Assembly (NCBI GenBank): GCA_020847555.1
Contig: JADLBT010000019.1
Coordinates: 1 to 35,482 of the forward strand
Source of the DNA: Gemmataceae bacterium
GTDB taxonomy: Bacteria > Planctomycetota > Planctomycetia > Gemmatales > Gemmataceae
Length of the DNA stretch: 35,482 nucleotides
Reading direction: 5' to 3'
The position numbers were made by a program, and so were the translations under genes. Under the pieces are notes generated by a model. It was given only the letters and a program-made list of their open reading frames with translations. It was not told the origin of the DNA and made no database searches. Numbering within the stretch: position 1 is the stretch's first letter; the number at the start of each line of letters is the position of its first letter. This document shows positions 25,655 to 33,414 of this stretch, in pieces.

Positions 25655-25744
25655 TTCACGATCCGATTGCTGCTGTCGGAGCGTCAGCCTGCTTACGCCG
25701 CTGCGCTGCGTGCGCGGCTCGGACAGGTCCGCCCGGATCGTGAA
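25655..25744. other. 90-nt two-tier stem-loop, possible structured RNA or leader
   Basis: TTCACGATCCG (25655-25665) pairs with CGGATCGTGAA (25734-25744), 11 bp perfect. After symmetric 7-nt internal loops, CTGTCGGAGC (25673-25682) pairs with GCTCGGACAG (25717-25726) with one mismatch. A 34-nt GC-rich apex remains. AGTAGATTGG follows on the plus strand, with no T-run, so it does not look like a simple terminator. Confidence 0.4.
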
Positions 25745-25773
25745 GGAGTAGATTGGTCTTGCGGTTCGCGAGT

Positions 25774-25794
25774 ATTCTGCCACGGTGGCAGAAT
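25774..25794. promoter_or_regulatory. Perfect palindrome, likely operator of the lyase-like gene
   Basis: ATTCTGCCAC and GTGGCAGAAT flank a single central G, giving a 21-bp perfect dyad. It lies 36 bp before ATG 25831 in a divergent promoter region. Size and symmetry suit a dimeric regulator. Confidence 0.5.
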
Positions 25795-25830
25795 GGTCCG
25801 GCTGCCAGCCGGTTTGCGGGAGATCCCTCG

Positions 25831-26718
25831 ATGAAACGACAAACCAGGTGGGCCGCGGCGGCCGCCCTGACGGTAACGGGTCTGGCGCTGAGCGTGCCCC
25901 TGACGGGCCGCGAGCTGCCGGCACAGACCGCGGGCGGCGAGGCCGGGCTGAAGGGTCGGACGGACGTCGTGCTGGCCTGCGACTTCGAGGACGCCGAGTG
26001 GTGGCGGGCGTGGGGGAGCAAGAAGCGGCCGGCCAACACCGAGCCAGTCGAGGGCCGCGCGGCGTTCGGCGGGAAAGGCAAGAGCCTGCGCGTCACGATC
26101 CCGGCTGGCACCAGCACCGGGGCCAACTTTCACTTCCGGTTCCGCGACCGCACCGGCCAGGAGCCGGAGGAGATGTACTTCCGCTACTACCTGAAGCTCG
26201 ACCCGGACTGGCAGCATGCGTCCGACGGCGGCAAGCTACCCGGGTTCTCCGGCACATACGGCAAGTCCGGCTGGGGCGGCCGGAAGGTGGACGGGACCGA
26301 CGGCTGGTCGGCGCGCGGGCTGTTTCGCCGGCCCGGCCCGGACGCGACCGAGATCGGGATCTACTGCTACCACGCCGACATGCGCAGCAGGTTCGGCGAT
26401 CACCTGAAGTTCCAGCCGGCCCTGCAGTACGATCGGTGGTACTGCGTCGAGCACTACTGCAAGCTGAACACGCCGGGCAAGAACGGCGAGCGCGGCCGCA
26501 ACGACGGAATCCTGAAAGGGTGGATCGACGGCAAGCCGGCGTTCGAGCGGATCGACCTCCGCTTCCGCGACGTGGACCGCCTGAAGATCGAGTCGGTCTG
26601 GATCAACGTCTATCACGGTGGGACGAAGGCGGCGCCGCGCGACCTGCACCTGTACCTCGACAACATCGCGATCGCCCGCAAACCCATCGGGCCGGTCCGA
26701 GCTGGGGCAACTCCTTGA
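25831..26718 (+). CDS. Secreted polysaccharide-lyase-like protein (PL14-type fold)
   Basis: The product is 295 residues. It has a signal peptide (MKRQTRWAAAAALTVTGLAL, continuing into an Ala-rich stretch). The mature part resembles PL14/alginate-lyase-like jelly-roll proteins: ACDFEDAEWW near the start, MYFRYYLKLDPDWQ, GKLPGFSGTYGKSGWGGR, QYDRWYCVEHYCKLN, GWIDGKPAFER and a final DLHLYLDNIAIARKPIGP. GGGAGATC lies before ATG 25831. It would act on an acidic polysaccharide outside the cell, either as a lyase or as a binding module; catalytic residues cannot be assigned by eye. A perfect palindrome just upstream suggests specific regulation. A REP-like hairpin follows the stop codon. Confidence 0.72.
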   Translation: MKRQTRWAAAAALTVTGLALSVPLTGRELPAQTAGGEAGLKGRTDVVLACDFEDAEWWRAWGSKKRPANTEPVEGRAAFGGKGKSLRVTIPAGTSTGANFHFRFRDRTGQEPEEMYFRYYLKLDPDWQHASDGGKLPGFSGTYGKSGWGGRKVDGTDGWSARGLFRRPGPDATEIGIYCYHADMRSRFGDHLKFQPALQYDRWYCVEHYCKLNTPGKNGERGRNDGILKGWIDGKPAFERIDLRFRDVDRLKIESVWINVYHGGTKAAPRDLHLYLDNIAIARKPIGPVRAGATP

Positions 26719-26720
26719 CC

Positions 26721-26771
26721 AACCCGGAGCGCCAGCGCCGGGCGCCTGGGGTGCCCGGCGCTGGCGCTCCG
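26721..26771. repeat. GC-rich REP-like palindrome, copy 3 (full hairpin)
   Basis: Perfect 19-bp arms (26725-26743 and 26753-26771) surround a 9-nt loop. The left part is identical to 12333-12355. It starts 2 bp after the lyase-like stop and lies between convergent genes, so it may stop transcription from both sides. Confidence 0.8.
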
Positions 26772-26821
26772 CGCTGATAACGCCGCCGTCGGTCCGTGTC
26801 GTCTCCCTCCGCAGTGCGCTA

Positions 26822-28045
26822 CTACTTCGCGCTGATGCACCACAGGTGGCGGAACGTGCGGAGGAACACCTCGCCGTTGGAGATGACGAGCGACGAGTTG
26901 GTCTGCTCGCCGGGGGGGAGGCGGTTGGCGGCCACCAGCTCGTACTTCGGGCTCGCCTTGAAGACGAGGGTGGTGCCGTCGCGCATGAGGACGTACAGCC
27001 GGCCGTCGGCGTGGACCATCGATCCCCATGTGATGCCGCCCGGGCGCTGCGCCACCTGCCAGACCTCCTTGCCGGTGGTCAGCTCGTAGCAGCGCGGCAC
27101 GCCGTTCTCATCGACCATGTAAACGTGGTCGCCGACAACCATCCCGGACCCGACGCGCTGGATGTTCTTCGGGTGGTGCCACAGCCGGTCCTTCGCGATG
27201 TCGCCCGACCCGCCCAGCTTGACCGCGAACGCGGCGCCGCCGTACCCCGACATGGAAACCGCCACGCCGTTGCCGTACAGCGGCGACGTGTAGACGTATT
27301 TCGTCAGCCCGTTGCAGAGCCACAGTTCCTTGCCGGTCTTCGGGTCGAACCCTTTCAAGTAAGGAACCACGCTCAGCAGAAGCTGGTCCTGGCCGTTCAC
27401 CTTCGCGACGAGCGGCGTGCCCCACGACCCGACCTTCTCGTCGTGCTCCCACACGGTCGAGCCGGTCTGCTTGTTGACAGCGAGGAGGAAGTTGCGGCCC
27501 TTGCCCTCGTTCGGCCCGCACCAGAGGATGGCGAGATCCTGGTAAAGGACCGGCGACGACCCGTTGCCGAAGGAGTGCTCCCACTTGCCCAGGTCGGTCC
27601 GCTTCCACACCTCCTGGCCGGCGAAGTCGTAGCAGTACATCCCGGCCGACGCGAAACTGACCACCACCAGCTTGCCATCAGTGACGGGTGAGGCGTTGGC
27701 GTACCAGCTCACGTTCCAGTTGCGCTCCTTGTCCGGGTACGCGACGTCCTTCTGCCACAGCAGTTTGCCGTCGGCGCGGTCCAGGCACAGCAAGCTGCGG
27801 ACGGTCCCGCCCTTGTTCGCCTGGGTGAGGAAGATGCGGTTCCCCCAGACGATCGGCGTCGAGTTGCCCTGGAACGCGAGCGGCACCTTCCACTTGACGT
27901 TGGTCTTGCCGCTCCACGTCACGGGCACATTGGTTTCCTCGCAGAACCCTTGACCCGTCGGGCCACGCCACGCGGGCCAGTCGGCGGCGCCGGCAGCGGC
28001 GACGAGGCTGCCGGCCGCGAGCAATGCTCCCAGCAGTCGCTTCAC
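26822..28045 (-). CDS. Secreted PQQ-like beta-propeller repeat protein
   Basis: The product is 407 residues. It has a signal peptide (VKRLLGALLAAGSLVAAAGA) and then WPAWRGPTGQGFCEE, the usual opening of planctomycete PQQ-like propeller proteins. Repeated blades with W-type motifs follow: LLCLDRADGKLLWQ, YCYDFAGQEVWKR, LLAVNKQTGSTVWEH, LKGFDPKTGKELW, CYELTTGKEVWQ. There are about seven to eight repeats. GTG 28045 is chosen because AGGAGG lies 9 bp upstream and the signal peptide begins there; the frame is open to 28204. The family fold is firm, but such proteins in planctomycetes often lack enzymatic activity, so a scaffold or binding role is as likely as a dehydrogenase. Confidence 0.88.
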   Translation of the reverse strand: MKRLLGALLAAGSLVAAAGAADWPAWRGPTGQGFCEETNVPVTWSGKTNVKWKVPLAFQGNSTPIVWGNRIFLTQANKGGTVRSLLCLDRADGKLLWQKDVAYPDKERNWNVSWYANASPVTDGKLVVVSFASAGMYCYDFAGQEVWKRTDLGKWEHSFGNGSSPVLYQDLAILWCGPNEGKGRNFLLAVNKQTGSTVWEHDEKVGSWGTPLVAKVNGQDQLLLSVVPYLKGFDPKTGKELWLCNGLTKYVYTSPLYGNGVAVSMSGYGGAAFAVKLGGSGDIAKDRLWHHPKNIQRVGSGMVVGDHVYMVDENGVPRCYELTTGKEVWQVAQRPGGITWGSMVHADGRLYVLMRDGTTLVFKASPKYELVAANRLPPGEQTNSSLVISNGEVFLRTFRHLWCISAK

Positions 28046-28791
28046 GTTCGTGTCCTCCTGAGGCAGATTCTGGGAAGCGGTTTGCCCCCGAGGTCGTTCC
28101 GGGCCGTCCGGAAGGGGAGGGTGGAGGGACCGCCGTCCGCAGTGGTGTCTGGCGGAGTCGTTCGGGCCGCAGGCCGGAGGCGCTCCGCGGTAGGTTCCAT
28201 TCATCGTACCGCCCGCGACCGCGTTGGGAAGCCTTCGCCTGCTCGCGCAAGACGGCGACGGAGAGGGTCAGCCGTTCGTCGAGGAACGCCAGGTGGCCGA
28301 CGCGGAAGGCGGAAAGGGTATGGTGGTTGACGGAGACGCCGCCGGTAAGCCAGCCATCTCATCCCGGGGCTGGTTCGTTTACCGCCCGCACTGGCGCCGC
28401 GCATTTGGGTGAGAAGCGCCTTTCCTTCTTTACCGCTTCCCGAATGCTCCGTTCCCTTCTCCCCAACCGCGGCCACCCAACGACCGGCCGCAGGGATCGG
28501 CCCGCGGGGGCGTGCGCCGCGGAAAATACGCGGCCCGCGACGCTGTCAAGGGCTCGGGCGAGTTGCCCCGGTCATGGTCGGTCTCGGCGGCACGCTTGGC
28601 ACATCCTTTGCAACCTTCACTCATCCAGCCGAGAACGCCGGTTGCTGGGAAACGAACCTCACAACCCGGTGCCGGCAGACGCCCGTCACGGACCAGGGAG
28701 ACCTGCTCGCCAACCGATCGTTCGCCGATCCCCCAGCAGTTGGAGGGTCTGACACGGAGCCGAGAGACATCACTCTGAGGAGGTATCAATC
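28046..28791. other. Long divergent intergenic region
   Basis: About 745 bp between the propeller gene (minus) and the envelope module (plus). It holds the AGGAGG site of the former and GAGGAGG before 28792. Open frames here lack family resemblance and have poor starts. I see no clear promoter or repeat. Confidence 0.5.
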
Positions 28792-29205
28792 ATGGCCAAT
28801 ACTGCCAGCAACGCGAAGACGAAGGACGAGGGGACCGCCTGCACGCAGGGCCAGGGCAAGGGCACGATGGAGTCCGCGAAGGAGGCGGCCAGCAACGTTG
28901 CCGACCGGGCGAAGGGCATGGTGTCGGCGGCCGGCGAGAAGGCCGACTCTGCCGTCTCATCGGTCGGGCGCGGCATGGAGTCGCTGGCTGGCACGATCCG
29001 CGATAAGGCGCCGCAGGGCGGCGCGCTCGGCGGGGCCGCGTCAAGCGTGGCCGGCGCCCTGGACAGCACCGGCCGCTACCTGGAGGAGCAGGGGCTAAGT
29101 GGCGTCGGCGCGGACGTGACGAACCTGATCCGGCGCAACCCGATCCCGGCCCTGCTGGTCGGCGTCGGGCTCGGTTTCCTGCTGGCCCGCCTGACCCGGA
29201 GTTAA
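28792..29205 (+). CDS. DUF883/YqjD-like membrane-anchored helical protein
   Basis: The product is 137 residues. A polar, Ala/Lys/Ser-rich amphipathic helical part (SAKEAASNVADRAKGMVSAA, then GEKADSAVSSVGRGMESLAG) is followed by a C-terminal hydrophobic anchor (PIPALLVGVGLGFLLARL). This matches the YqjD/ElaB/DUF883 layout, in which stationary-phase helical proteins are held at the inner membrane by a C-terminal segment. The LEA-like repeats also suit stress protection. GAGGAGG precedes the start. It is the first of three tightly packed genes (3 bp to the next). Confidence 0.68.
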   Translation: MANTASNAKTKDEGTACTQGQGKGTMESAKEAASNVADRAKGMVSAAGEKADSAVSSVGRGMESLAGTIRDKAPQGGALGGAASSVAGALDSTGRYLEEQGLSGVGADVTNLIRRNPIPALLVGVGLGFLLARLTRS

Positions 29206-29208
29206 ATC

Positions 29209-29637
29209 ATGGCGACTGATGTCCAACATCGGACCGACGCCCCGCACGGCGATGAGACCACCATGACCGCCCTGGTCAAGGGCATCATCGACGACGTGCA
29301 ACAGCTAACCAGGCAGCAGTTCGCCCTCCTCAAGGAGGAGGTTCGTGACGACTTCACCAGCACCGTCCAGGCCGGGACGGTGCTCGGGGCCGGCGTCGTC
29401 GTCCTCGGCCTTGGGGCACTGCTGCTGCTCCTGACGATCCCCCTGCTGCTCGAGTGGGCGTTTCGGCCGGACCTCCCCTTGTGGGGCGCGTTCGCGATCG
29501 TCACCGGGGTAGTCCTGGCGGCTGGGGCGGGCCTGTCCTTCGCGGGCCTGAAGAAGTTCCAGTCGTTCGATCCCCTGCATGACCGCGCCGCGGAGGCCCT
29601 GAAGGAGAACGTGCAATGGCTGACAAATCCGAAGTGA
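29209..29637 (+). CDS. Holin-superfamily (PF07332-like/YqjE-type) membrane protein
   Basis: The product is 142 residues. An N-terminal amphipathic helix (LVKGIIDDVQQLTRQQFALL) is followed by two transmembrane segments (GAGVVVLGLGALLLLLTIP and GAFAIVTGVVLAAGAGLSFA), then a short tail. This is the layout of phage_holin_3_6/YqjE proteins, which in chromosomes are usually partners of YqjD-like proteins and not real phage holins. It starts 3 bp after the preceding stop and overlaps the following gene by 22 bp, so the three are an operon. Confidence 0.72.
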   Translation: MATDVQHRTDAPHGDETTMTALVKGIIDDVQQLTRQQFALLKEEVRDDFTSTVQAGTVLGAGVVVLGLGALLLLLTIPLLLEWAFRPDLPLWGAFAIVTGVVLAAGAGLSFAGLKKFQSFDPLHDRAAEALKENVQWLTNPK

Positions 29638-30317
29638 TTATCGAGCAGATGGAGGACACGCGAAAGGAACTCGCCGACAGGCTCGCGCGGTTGGAGCAGA
29701 AGCTCGCCGGCACCGTCGAGACGGTTTCCGACACGGTAACGACGATCACCCAAAGCGTCGAGAACGTCAAGGACTCGATCGCCGAGACCGTCGAGAACGT
29801 GATCGAGTCGGTCGATGACACGGTCGAGACGGTGAAGGAGTCGGTCGCCGATTTCTTCGATGTCTCCGCCCACGTGCGGAATCATCCCTGGCTGATGATG
29901 GGCGGGTCCGTCCTGGTCGGGTTTCTCGGCGGCCGCCTCCTGCAACTCCAGCGCACGGAGGAAGCCGAGGCTCCGTCCGCCGGGCCGACCTTCGCCCCGC
30001 CGGTCCCCGCCCCGCCTCCCGTCCGGGAGGAACCGCGGCGGGCGCCCGCGGAGGAGCGGACCGCAGCGGCACCGGAGGGATCTGGACTGCTCACCCGCCT
30101 GGCCGACCAGTTCGCCCCGCAGATCAGCCACATCAAGGGGGTGGCGCTCGGGACGCTATTCGGCATCGTCCGCGACATGGCTTCGTCGTGGGTGCCGGAG
30201 TCGCTGCGTCAGGACGTGCGGCAGATGATCGACGGATTCACGAGCGACCTGGGTGGCCAGGTCATCGCCAGCCCGGTGCTCGGCACAGCCGGCGAGGGGG
30301 CCGAGCGCACGGAGTAA
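29616..30317 (+). CDS. DUF883-like coiled-coil membrane protein
   Basis: The product is 233 residues. Residues of about 5-80 are a long amphipathic/coiled-coil region with TVETVSDTVTTITQSVENVK and SIAETVENVIESVDD repeats. A hydrophobic segment follows (NHPWLMMGGSVLVGFLGG, about 90-107), then a Pro/Ala linker, and a C-terminal helical part with an amphipathic patch (GVALGTLFGIVRDMASSW). It begins within the end of the holin-like gene, with GAAGGAG 8 bp upstream inside that gene, so translation is coupled. With its neighbours it forms an envelope-associated, probably stress-related module. Confidence 0.68.
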   Translation: MADKSEVIIEQMEDTRKELADRLARLEQKLAGTVETVSDTVTTITQSVENVKDSIAETVENVIESVDDTVETVKESVADFFDVSAHVRNHPWLMMGGSVLVGFLGGRLLQLQRTEEAEAPSAGPTFAPPVPAPPPVREEPRRAPAEERTAAAPEGSGLLTRLADQFAPQISHIKGVALGTLFGIVRDMASSWVPESLRQDVRQMIDGFTSDLGGQVIASPVLGTAGEGAERTE

Positions 30318-31090
30318 CCGGGCCGCCGCGAGGAGGGTTACCGGGGCGCGCGGGCACGAACCTTCCGAGCAGGGGCGCCAGGACGACGGGGCGGCCGGTG
30401 TGCAAAGGTCTTGTGGCAAGCCCACGGGTGGCGCCCCGTGGGGCAAGCCCCCAGCACTTCGCCCACGGAACGCCACCCGTGGGCTTTAACAGGACGCGGG
30501 CAACCTGCTTCTCAACAATCGTCCCCTCGCTGCCCACTGCCCCTCACCACACGCCGCCCGAGCGACCCGTCGCGCGTGGCGAGCGGCCTGCCGGTTCGCG
30601 GTCCTGGACCCCATCGCCTTGATCCGTGGTCGTTTACGCCGCCTCCCGGGGAAAAATCGCTGGCTGCGGACGGATCCAGGATGCGCCCCCGCGATTGGCA
30701 CGCCGCGTGCATGTACGGTGGAATCGACGCAGAGATGAATCACGCCAACGATGGGTGCAACCTTCCCGACGATTGACCCGCGTGGAAACCGTGACGACTG
30801 ATTGCAAGGGGTGCGAGGCTCTCAGTGAGCCGACTGCTGGGGGGCTGAACGGCTTGCTGGGAGACTCCCCCTTTGCATTCGTCTTTACCACCATGTCCCC
30901 GGTTGCACCAGTTCCCGCACTACTTTGCCGCACAGCAACCGAGTCCTCCTATCGGCCCGGATCCTCCGGGCCATCTGCTCGATCGGCCCTATTGCCTGCC
31001 GCCCGGCTGTACGCAGACGGGTCGTCGGACGGCGTGAACGTCTGACCGCCTCCCACGCCCGTCTCCCGTTCTCGACAATAGGTAACGACG
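30318..31090. other. Long intergenic region with one palindromic repeat
   Basis: About 770 bp. It holds a hairpin repeat at 30418-30486. A 139-codon open frame (30626-31045) crosses the middle, but it has Arg-rich, low-information composition and no ribosome-binding site, so I do not call it. AATAGGT precedes the kinase start. Confidence 0.5.
30418..30486. repeat. Palindromic repeat
   Basis: AAGCCCACGGGTGGCG (30418-30433) pairs perfectly with CGCCACCCGTGGGCTT (30471-30486) across a 37-nt loop that itself contains CCCACGG. A shorter element of similar style (TAAAGTCCAC...GTGGACTTTA) occurs at 32393-32424. Confidence 0.6.
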
Positions 31091-32371
31091 ATGACCCCGC
31101 AATCTACCGAGCCCGGACGACACATGGGCAACCGCCAGACTTCTCCGCAACCGGCCGACCCCTCCCCGGCCGACCCCCTTGCACCTCTGGAAGGGGCGCT
31201 CAACCAGGCGACCACTGCACTCCGGCAGCACGCCGACGCGGGGCAGCGGGTGACAGGGGTGGCGGCGGCACTGCGGCTCCTGTGGCCGTCTCTGCCGGTC
31301 TACGCCTGCCTGGTGGGGGACGGCAGCCGGCTTCACGTCGCCGTGCTGGACCAGCAGGGCAAGGCATACGCCTGGGACGGCGGGCCGGCAGACAGCCGCG
31401 ACGCGACCGAGCGGGAGCGGGTGAACGTGTTCCCGCGCGTGCCGGCGCCGTCCGGTCACGACTGGGTGACGGCGGTCATCGCGGGCGAGGGGGTGGCCCA
31501 CGGCGCCCTGGGGGTAGCGATCCCCGAGGAGGCGGAGGCCGACCCGGGGCTGCGCCGCCTGCTGGGACTCTGTTGCAGGTATCTCGGGCGGTGGCTCGAC
31601 GCGGAGTCGCGAGGGCGCGAACGGGACGCGGCATGGGGGACGGTGGCCGAGCAGACGTGGCTCGCGAACCTGGGCACGCTCGCCAGCCCGATCACCCACG
31701 AGTTCAACAACTTCCTCAACGTCCTGCTGCTGCAAATCGCCGTGCTGGAGCACGAACTACCCGACAGGCGCCGCGGGGAGTTCGCGGTCATCCGCCAGCA
31801 GGGCAAGCAGGTCGCCGAGTTGGTGCGGCAGTGGCAGCAGTACCGATCGCGTCAGCAGCCGGAGTCGCAGCCGCTCGACGTCAACCGGGCGGTGCGTGAG
31901 GCCGCAGAGCGGATGTGCGACGAGGAGCCGGGGTTCGGGGAGCCGCGCCTGGTCCTGGCAGCGCCTGGCGGGGAGGCGGCGCAGGGCGACGGGGTGCGCG
32001 TCCGGCTCGAGCTGGCGGATGGCCTGCCGCCGGTGTTCGGGACGCTGCCGGATCTGCAGCGCCTGATCCGATTCCTGATCGGCAACGCCGCCGCCGCGAT
32101 CCCGAGCGGCCGCGGGGTGGTGACGGTGCGAACGGGGCTGGGTGACGAGGCGAAGGTGTGGCTGCGCGTCGAGGACACCGGACCGCCGGCCGCCGCCGAG
32201 CTGCTCCCGCAGTTGTTTGAACCGCTCACCCGGGTGCGTGAAGGGCCGAATCGCCTGGAGCTGGCCGCGGCCAAGACCCTCGCCCAGCGCCGGCTGCAGG
32301 GCGGGATCGTCGCCGAAAACGCCCCTGGCGGGGGCGTCGCGGTGACGGTGACGCTGCGGCCCTGGAAGTGA
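31091..32371 (+). CDS. Soluble sensor histidine kinase
   Basis: The product is 426 residues. An N-terminal sensor part (about 30-180, GAF-like by position and composition, not certain) precedes the dimerisation helix with the phosphoacceptor His 203 in ITHEFNNFLN. The ATPase domain shows the N box (LIRFLIGNAAAAIPSG, Asn 332), the G1-like VEDTGPPA and a weak G2 near the end (NRLELAAAKTLAQRRLQGGI). No transmembrane segment is seen, so it is cytoplasmic. The HEFNN box resembles kinases with short phosphoacceptor helices (NtrB-like). No response regulator is adjacent. It converges with the SagB-type gene across a long hairpin. Confidence 0.8.
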   Translation: MTPQSTEPGRHMGNRQTSPQPADPSPADPLAPLEGALNQATTALRQHADAGQRVTGVAAALRLLWPSLPVYACLVGDGSRLHVAVLDQQGKAYAWDGGPADSRDATERERVNVFPRVPAPSGHDWVTAVIAGEGVAHGALGVAIPEEAEADPGLRRLLGLCCRYLGRWLDAESRGRERDAAWGTVAEQTWLANLGTLASPITHEFNNFLNVLLLQIAVLEHELPDRRRGEFAVIRQQGKQVAELVRQWQQYRSRQQPESQPLDVNRAVREAAERMCDEEPGFGEPRLVLAAPGGEAAQGDGVRVRLELADGLPPVFGTLPDLQRLIRFLIGNAAAAIPSGRGVVTVRTGLGDEAKVWLRVEDTGPPAAAELLPQLFEPLTRVREGPNRLELAAAKTLAQRRLQGGIVAENAPGGGVAVTVTLRPWK

Positions 32372-32392
32372 TCAAGGGATGGAAAGGATGGT

Positions 32393-32424
32393 TAAAGTCC
32401 ACTGCTGGTGGCCCGTGGACTTTA
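32393..32424. repeat. Perfect 10-bp stem after the histidine kinase gene
   Basis: TAAAGTCCAC (32393-32402) pairs with GTGGACTTTA (32415-32424) across 12 nt. It directly abuts the larger composite hairpin that follows and may help end kinase transcription. Confidence 0.55.
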
Positions 32425-32521
32425 GGACGGGCGGAGCAAACGCGACGAGCCGGAAGCTTGGACAGAGCCGGCGCTGATGCTTCCGGCTCGTCGGCATCAT
32501 GGCGTTTGGTCCGCCCGTCCT
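32424..32521. repeat. Composite long hairpin between histidine kinase and SagB-type genes
   Basis: Three successive arm pairs: AGGACGGGCGGA (32424-32435) with 32510-32521; CAAACGC (32437-32443) with 32502-32508; GACGAGCCGGAAGC (32444-32457) with 32479-32492. The right side carries a 9-nt bulge (32493-32501). It reaches the stop codon of the SagB-type gene. Its inner arm shares GCTTCCGGCTCG with the hairpin at 17290-17339. Probably a bidirectional terminator built from a dispersed repeat. Confidence 0.7.
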
Positions 32522-33261
32522 TACGTTGCGGGCGCGGATGGCGCCGAGCGTCCGCACAGCCCCAGGTACAGCACCACGTCCGTCGCCGGCAGAGCGAACG
32601 CCCGCGCGACCTCCCCTTCCAGGTAACCGCCCAGCGGCACCGTCGTCAGACCCACGCTCGCCGACAGCAGACACAGGTTCTGCATCAGGTGGCCCGCCTC
32701 CAGCAGAAGAAAGCGGTAGCCGCGCTCGCCGTACTTCCGCTCCACACGCGCGCCGTCGCCGACGAGCACCCAGAGCAGCGCCCCGCCCACAATGAGGTTC
32801 AGCGCCGGCGCGCGCTCCTCCCACTCGGCGCGACTGGTCCCCGCCGCGACCTGGGCCAGCAGGTGCCGCACGCGGTCGTAGTGGTACAGCCCCGCCGGCA
32901 GCCACCCCGGCCCCAGCGCGGCAACGTACAGCTCCAGCCCCTGCAGTCCACCGGCGGACGGCACCGCGCCTCGGTGCCGGGACGCATTCACGCCGTGCGC
33001 GAACTGAAGAAGCCGGCCCAGCGTCCGCCGCGAGGGGAGGGCGGGCGCCAGCGCGGCGGCCGACCGGCGGCCGCGCAGGGCGCGGTCGAGCGAGGCGAGA
33101 AGACGCGGCCGACCGCGCGTCAGCGGCCAGGACGGATAGCCCGGGTAGGCGCGCGGTTCGGAGAGTTTCGCACCCTCATATTGCGCGATACGATCGCGAA
33201 ACTCGGGAAAGGTGGTCCGGTCCAGTTCCGACAGGCGGAAGAACGCACGCGGCGAAGTCAT
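32521..33261 (-). CDS. SagB-type FMN-dependent dehydrogenase (azoline oxidase)
   Basis: The product is 246 residues of the nitroreductase fold in its SagB/ThcOx form. Marks of the subfamily: RRSA at 65-68, PSAGGLQGLELY at 101-112 (flavin site), LYHYD at 125-129, KYGERGYRFLLLEAGH at 176-191, and VPLGGYLEGEVARAF at 208-222. In TOMM pathways this enzyme oxidises thiazolines/oxazolines, made by the YcaO step, to aromatic azoles using FMN. GGAGGGG lies just before the start. It is 153 bp downstream of the YcaO gene on the same strand, separated by a 19-bp perfect inverted repeat. That neighbour makes a TOMM role far more likely than a generic nitroreductase role. Confidence 0.88.
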   Translation of the reverse strand: MTSPRAFFRLSELDRTTFPEFRDRIAQYEGAKLSEPRAYPGYPSWPLTRGRPRLLASLDRALRGRRSAAALAPALPSRRTLGRLLQFAHGVNASRHRGAVPSAGGLQGLELYVAALGPGWLPAGLYHYDRVRHLLAQVAAGTSRAEWEERAPALNLIVGGALLWVLVGDGARVERKYGERGYRFLLLEAGHLMQNLCLLSASVGLTTVPLGGYLEGEVARAFALPATDVVLYLGLCGRSAPSAPAT

Positions 33262-33288
33262 GAGTCCCCTCCGGGGCGCTCTGGCGCG

Positions 33289-33360
33289 GTTAGCCGGACG
33301 CGCCAGTGACGGTGGGATAGGTGGTTGCGCAGTCTTTCGTTACTGGCGCGTCCGGCTAAC
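33289..33360. repeat. Perfect 19-bp inverted repeat between YcaO and SagB-type genes
   Basis: Arms at 33289-33307 and 33342-33360 (GTTAGCCGGACGCGCCAGT and its complement) flank 34 bp. It lies between two genes of one pathway and so could attenuate SagB expression or be a small mobile repeat. Confidence 0.75.
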
Positions 33361-33414
33361 GATCGTGGCCGCAAGCTCTTGATCTGCTTCGCTACCACCC
33401 GTGAGAAATACGGG

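Larger units (their letters stand above)
25493..25830. other. Divergent intergenic region with strong secondary structure
   Basis: About 340 bp between the sigma gene (minus) and the lyase-like gene (plus). It holds a long two-part stem-loop at 25655-25744 and a perfect 21-bp palindrome at 25774-25794. No gene is supported. Confidence 0.6.

Noticed and set aside
28409..29098. A 229-codon plus-strand frame before and over the first envelope-module gene
   Set aside because: It overlaps the DUF883-like gene, which has a strong ribosome-binding site and the expected anchor; the longer frame becomes Arg-rich nonsense.
29209..29637. True phage holin indicating a prophage
   Set aside because: No endolysin, structural or regulatory phage genes are near, and the flanking DUF883-like genes point to a chromosomal YqjE-like role.
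30626..31045. A 139-codon frame in the gap before the histidine kinase
   Set aside because: No ribosome-binding site, Arg-rich composition and no recognisable domain.
32521..33261. Generic nitroreductase
   Set aside because: The SagB-type motifs and the YcaO and RRE/E1-like genes beside it fit an azoline oxidase much better.
33262..33414. A TOMM precursor peptide gene between YcaO and SagB-type genes
   Set aside because: The spacer is mostly a 19-bp inverted repeat with its loop plus the SagB ribosome-binding site; no start with a leader and a Cys/Ser/Thr-rich core can be read.
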